15,124 nt of DNA from Nitrospinales bacterium. GTDB taxonomy: Bacteria > Nitrospinota_A > UBA7883 > JACRGQ01. The notes under the pieces were generated by a model. The model was not told the DNA's origin, searched no databases, and saw only the letters and a list, made by a program, of their open reading frames with translations. The stretch lies in the NCBI GenBank assembly GCA_023248615.1, contig JAHFEI010000017.1, forward strand, positions 1-15,124. The letters run 5' to 3'. The translations under genes and the position numbers were made by a program. Positions 12,819 to 15,124 of the stretch are shown in pieces; positions within the stretch are counted from its first letter, which is position 1; each line of letters opens with the position of its first letter.

Positions 12819-13833
12819 GACACCAGAGCAGATTTACCAACATCTCGACAGGTACGTTATCGGCCAGCAGAAGGCCAAGCGCACGTTAGCCGTTGCCGCA
12901 TACGGCCACATAAAGCGGATAAGCTCACCCGCGCTACTGAAAAGCGGCATCGTGAAAAAATCCAACGTACTGCTTATCGGCCCCACGGGGTGCGGAAAGA
13001 CCTACCTGGCGCGGCACCTGGCGGAGATACTGGAGCTTCCATTCGCGATAGCGGACGCTACCGAGTACACCGAAGCCGGGTATTACGGCAAGGATGTAGA
13101 GGTGATGGCGGGCGAGCTTTTGCAACGCGCCGGGGGCAATGTGGAACTGGCGCAGATGGGGATAATCTTCATCGATGAGATAGACAAGGTGGCGCGTAAA
13201 GGGGAGAGCGGGCGCACCGGCGCGGGCGGGCGCGATATCGGCGGCGAGGGGGTGCAACAATCGCTATTGCGGATGCTGGAGGGGCAGAAACTGTACGTCC
13301 CCCAGGACGTTACCCAGCATTGGAACAAGCACGATTTCGTGCTGATGGATACCACCAACATCCTTTTCATATGCGCTGGCACGTTTTCCGACCTGCGGAC
13401 GGAGAAGATACCGGGCGCATCCGGCTTTACCAGCAAGGGTGCGGCGCAAAAAAGCAAACATAAAAAAATCGCCACGGAAGACCTGGCGCGGCACGGCATG
13501 ATACCGGAGCTTTTAGGCCGTCTTCCGGTGGTGGTGCAGATGGAAGAGCTTTCCAGCGATGAGATGTTGCTGGTATTAAAAGAGCCGCCGGATTCCCTGG
13601 TGCGCCAGTATGGGGAGATGATGTCGGCGGATGGCATAGGGCTGGCCTTTGCTGACGATGCGTTGCGCGAGATAGTAACCGCCGCCGAAAAGCGGAAGGT
13701 GGGGGCGCGCGGCCTGCGGGGATTGATGGAGGAGGTAATGCACGACCACCTGTTCAACGCGCCGGACCTGCGCGGCACGACGCTGGAAATAACGGCGGCG
13801 TACGTGAAAGAGCGGCTGGCCCACGGTGAGTAA
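12787..13833 (+). CDS. clpX: ClpX-like AAA+ unfoldase lacking the zinc-binding domain
   Basis: ClpX unfolds tagged proteins and feeds them to ClpP. This 348-residue protein has the full AAA+ core: HLDRYVIGQQKAK (20-32), Walker A GPTGCGKT (65-72), pore loop GYYG (98-101), Walker B IIFIDEID (126-133), pore-2 region GGRDIGGEGVQQSLL, LLGRLPVV (arginine finger about R245) and sensor-2 GARGLR (306-311). Typical ClpX is about 420 residues and starts with a four-cysteine zinc domain; here there is none, and an in-frame TAG at 12760 closes the frame upstream. The RKH loop reads WNKH and the ClpP-docking IGF is replaced by SGF (about 212-214). No clpP or tig is adjacent. It may be a specialised paralogue rather than the main ClpX. 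Confidence 0.88.
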   Translation: MKKPKPAPSDLTPEQIYQHLDRYVIGQQKAKRTLAVAAYGHIKRISSPALLKSGIVKKSNVLLIGPTGCGKTYLARHLAEILELPFAIADATEYTEAGYYGKDVEVMAGELLQRAGGNVELAQMGIIFIDEIDKVARKGESGRTGAGGRDIGGEGVQQSLLRMLEGQKLYVPQDVTQHWNKHDFVLMDTTNILFICAGTFSDLRTEKIPGASGFTSKGAAQKSKHKKIATEDLARHGMIPELLGRLPVVVQMEELSSDEMLLVLKEPPDSLVRQYGEMMSADGIGLAFADDALREIVTAAEKRKVGARGLRGLMEEVMHDHLFNAPDLRGTTLEITAAYVKERLAHGE

Positions 13834-13867
13834 TACGGCATCCCCAACCCGGCTACCAGAGTATTAC
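13830..13867 (+). terminator. inverted repeat at the end of the clpX-like gene
   Basis: Perfect 7-bp arms GTAATAC (13830-13836) and GTATTAC (13861-13867) overlap the stop codon, and flanking GTG/CAC adds three pairs across a bulge. No U-tract follows, so terminator function is uncertain. Confidence 0.3.
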
Positions 13868-13893
13868 CACAACGGTATTTCCTCACAGGGCAT

Positions 13894-13966
13894 AACCACA
13901 GGGGCACAAAGACACAGGGCGACAAAACAAGCATCCTTCCCGGCACTTCCGCGCCTCTGTGTCCTT
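13894..13966. repeat. dispersed-type intergenic repeat with imperfect inverted arms
   Basis: The sequence around 13894-13920 (AACCACAGGGGCACAAAGAC and onward) resembles the ACCACAGAGGCACAGAGACAC family often found between bacterial genes. Its inverted counterpart is at 13952-13966, pairing with 13908-13921 (about 13 of 15 positions with one gap). The rest of the 13834-13994 gap shows no gene. Confidence 0.4.
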
Positions 13967-13994
13967 CAGCCCATTTCCGCATTCGGGTCGGATA

Positions 13995-14483
13995 ATGAAT
14001 ATTGATGCGCTACCCGGACAACCTGACGGCGAAAATTCGATAACCATCCGCCCCGCCATCGCGCTGGATGTGCGCCAGATGTGGGAGATAGACCAAGCCT
14101 GCTTCGACCCGGATATCGCCTATTCCATGGACATATTCTACCTGCACCTTTTGGTGAACAGGGACCCGGCGTTTGTGGCCTGCGAGAGTAGCGGGAAGAT
14201 AGTCGGCTTTTTGCTGACATCGCAGGACAAGCGGCGTGGCGGACAGGTGGTGACAATAGATATCCTGCCGCCGTGGCGCAGGCAGGGGCTGGGGAGCAAG
14301 CTCATCAAGCTGGGGGAAGAGGCGATGCGGGGGCGCGGGGCGAAGAAGATGGCGCTTCAAACCGATGTGGGTAACGCATCTGCGATATCTTTTTACGGAA
14401 AGCACGGCTACAAAAACGTAAAGACGCTGAAGAATTACTATAGCCACGGCAAGCACGCCTACCAGTTCGAAAAACCGCTTTAA
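13995..14483 (+). CDS. GNAT-family N-acetyltransferase, RimI-like
   Basis: This predicted 162-residue acetyltransferase would transfer acetyl from acetyl-CoA to an amino group. It shows the GNAT order: an N-terminal strand TIRPAIALDVRQMWEIDQACF (about 17-37), strand 4 VVTIDILPPWRRQGLG with the acetyl-CoA pyrophosphate loop RRQGLG (95-100), and ISFYGKHGYKNV (131-142). The end, LKNYYSHGKHAYQFEKPL, recalls ribosomal-protein acetyltransferases of the RimI type, but the substrate cannot be fixed from sequence alone. The ATG at 13995 starts 13 residues before homology; an in-frame GTG at 13959 would add 12 residues inside repeat-like DNA. Neither has a clear ribosome-binding site. The gene stands alone between intergenic gaps. 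Confidence 0.85.
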   Translation: MNIDALPGQPDGENSITIRPAIALDVRQMWEIDQACFDPDIAYSMDIFYLHLLVNRDPAFVACESSGKIVGFLLTSQDKRRGGQVVTIDILPPWRRQGLGSKLIKLGEEAMRGRGAKKMALQTDVGNASAISFYGKHGYKNVKTLKNYYSHGKHAYQFEKPL

Positions 14484-14616
14484 ATGGAAGGCGGGGTATG
14501 TATTCGCGGAGTTTATACTGTGCCGGACGAACCTGCCGCCATGACAACCCGACCCGCCCCCAAAAGCGATAATAGTTTATTTTCATTTTCCAATCTGGTA
14601 AAGTCGCTGGGTTAAA

Positions 14617-14636
14617 GCCGCTCGAGGAGGCGGCTG
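14617..14636 (+). promoter_or_regulatory. hairpin in the aconitase leader
   Basis: AGCCGC (14617-14622) and GCGGCT (14631-14636) form a perfect 6-bp stem with an eight-base loop that contains GAGGAG. It lies about 50 bases before the aconitase start. It could be a leader structure or the remnant of a terminator. I found no convincing promoter in the 200-base gap (14484-14683). Confidence 0.25.
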
Positions 14637-14683
14637 GGGGATACTCAAATGGCAGGCTCAAAACTACTTGAAGGGGGATTAAA

Positions 14684-15124
14684 ATGGGTCTCAATTTAAC
14701 CCAAAAAATCTTGAAAGCACACCTCGTAGAAGGCGAGATGGTGGCAGGCAAATCTATTGCCATCCGCATAGACCAAACGCTGACCCAGGACGCAACAGGA
14801 ACTATGGCCTACCTCCAGTTTGAGGCTATGGGCGTTCCGAGGGTAAAGACAAAACTTTCAGTAAGTTATGTCGACCACAACATGTTGCAGGACGACTTTA
14901 AAAATGCCGACGACCACCTCTATTTACAGAGCGTGGCCGCCAAATACGGCCTTTATTTTTCACGCCCCGGAAACGGCATCTGCCACCAGGTACATCTCGA
15001 AAGGTTTGGCGCACCCGGCCAGACCCTTTTGGGTTCCGATAGCCATACCCCGACACAGGGCGGTCTCGGCATGTTGGCCATTGGCGCGGGCGGCCTTGAC
15101 GTTGCCCTTGCGATGGCTGGCGTT
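14684..15124 (+). CDS. acn: aconitate hydratase, N-terminal part (runs off the window)
   Basis: Aconitase interconverts citrate and isocitrate through cis-aconitate with a [4Fe-4S] cluster. The visible 147 codons carry conserved family stretches: IDQTLTQDATGTMAYLQFEA, SVSYVDHNMLQ, GNGICHQVHLERFG, and LLGSDSHTPTQGGLGMLAIG with the active-site DSH. The overall form is that of the aconitases common in deltaproteobacteria and some anaerobes rather than E. coli AcnB, and LeuC-type isopropylmalate isomerases are less similar. The ATG at 14684 follows AAGGGGG at a 7-base spacing. The cluster-ligand cysteines and the swivel domain lie beyond the edge. Confidence 0.93.
   Translation, partial: MGLNLTQKILKAHLVEGEMVAGKSIAIRIDQTLTQDATGTMAYLQFEAMGVPRVKTKLSVSYVDHNMLQDDFKNADDHLYLQSVAAKYGLYFSRPGNGICHQVHLERFGAPGQTLLGSDSHTPTQGGLGMLAIGAGGLDVALAMAGV

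Noticed and set aside
12691..12843. An N-terminal extension of the toxin to 12843
   Set aside because: It would cross the clpX promoter and start on the opposite strand and lacks similarity to the family; the core begins at MGWEVKYY.
14305..14769. A 154-codon minus-strand frame
   Set aside because: It overlaps the acetyltransferase and the aconitase start, both clear, and has no recognisable features.

Overview
The window looks like the chromosome of a Gram-negative (diderm) bacterium. It carries a TolC-type outer-membrane channel, a LolC/E-type lipoprotein-release permease, a lipoprotein membrane-fusion subunit and the secDF-yajC cluster. The aconitase start resembles the form common in deltaproteobacteria-like lineages, but I cannot assign a phylum. 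The DNA is fairly GC-rich, and the toxin-antitoxin segment is visibly more A/T-rich than its surroundings.

Layout. Positions 1-173 hold the 3' end of an RluA-family pseudouridine synthase (+). A non-coding stretch with hairpins and a dispersed-repeat-like sequence follows. A minus-strand operon, yajC-secD-secF (3244 down to 400), encodes the SecDF-YajC translocase accessory complex, with a plausible promoter at 3282-3310. Pointing the other way, six tightly packed + genes (3537-9955) encode a complete YbhGFSR-like ABC-2 exporter: lipoprotein membrane-fusion subunit, ATPase 1, TolC-like outer-membrane factor, ATPase 2, permease 1 and permease 2. The two ATPases match the two halves of the fused E. 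coli YbhF, and only the second keeps the switch histidine. A minus-strand LolC/E-type permease (9982-11226) and a small four-helix membrane protein (11336-11743) follow.

The most unusual region is 11920-12818. A 78-bp sequence containing a promoter and the first 11 codons of a clpX-like gene occurs twice, 75/78 identical. Between the copies sits a minus-strand HigB/HigA-type toxin-antitoxin pair. The upstream copy is a dead stub of 12 codons; the downstream copy drives an intact clpX-like gene (12787-13833). That protein lacks the ClpX N-terminal zinc-binding domain. The arrangement looks like a toxin-antitoxin cassette inserted at the 5' end of the gene together with a duplicated promoter and start. 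The predicted promoters of clpX, higB and lolC all place the -10 box 6-8 bp before the ATG, so these mRNAs may be leaderless.

The window ends with a RimI-like acetyltransferase (13995-14483) and the first 147 codons of an aconitate hydratase (14684 to the edge). I found no tRNA, rRNA, CRISPR array, transposase or integrase.
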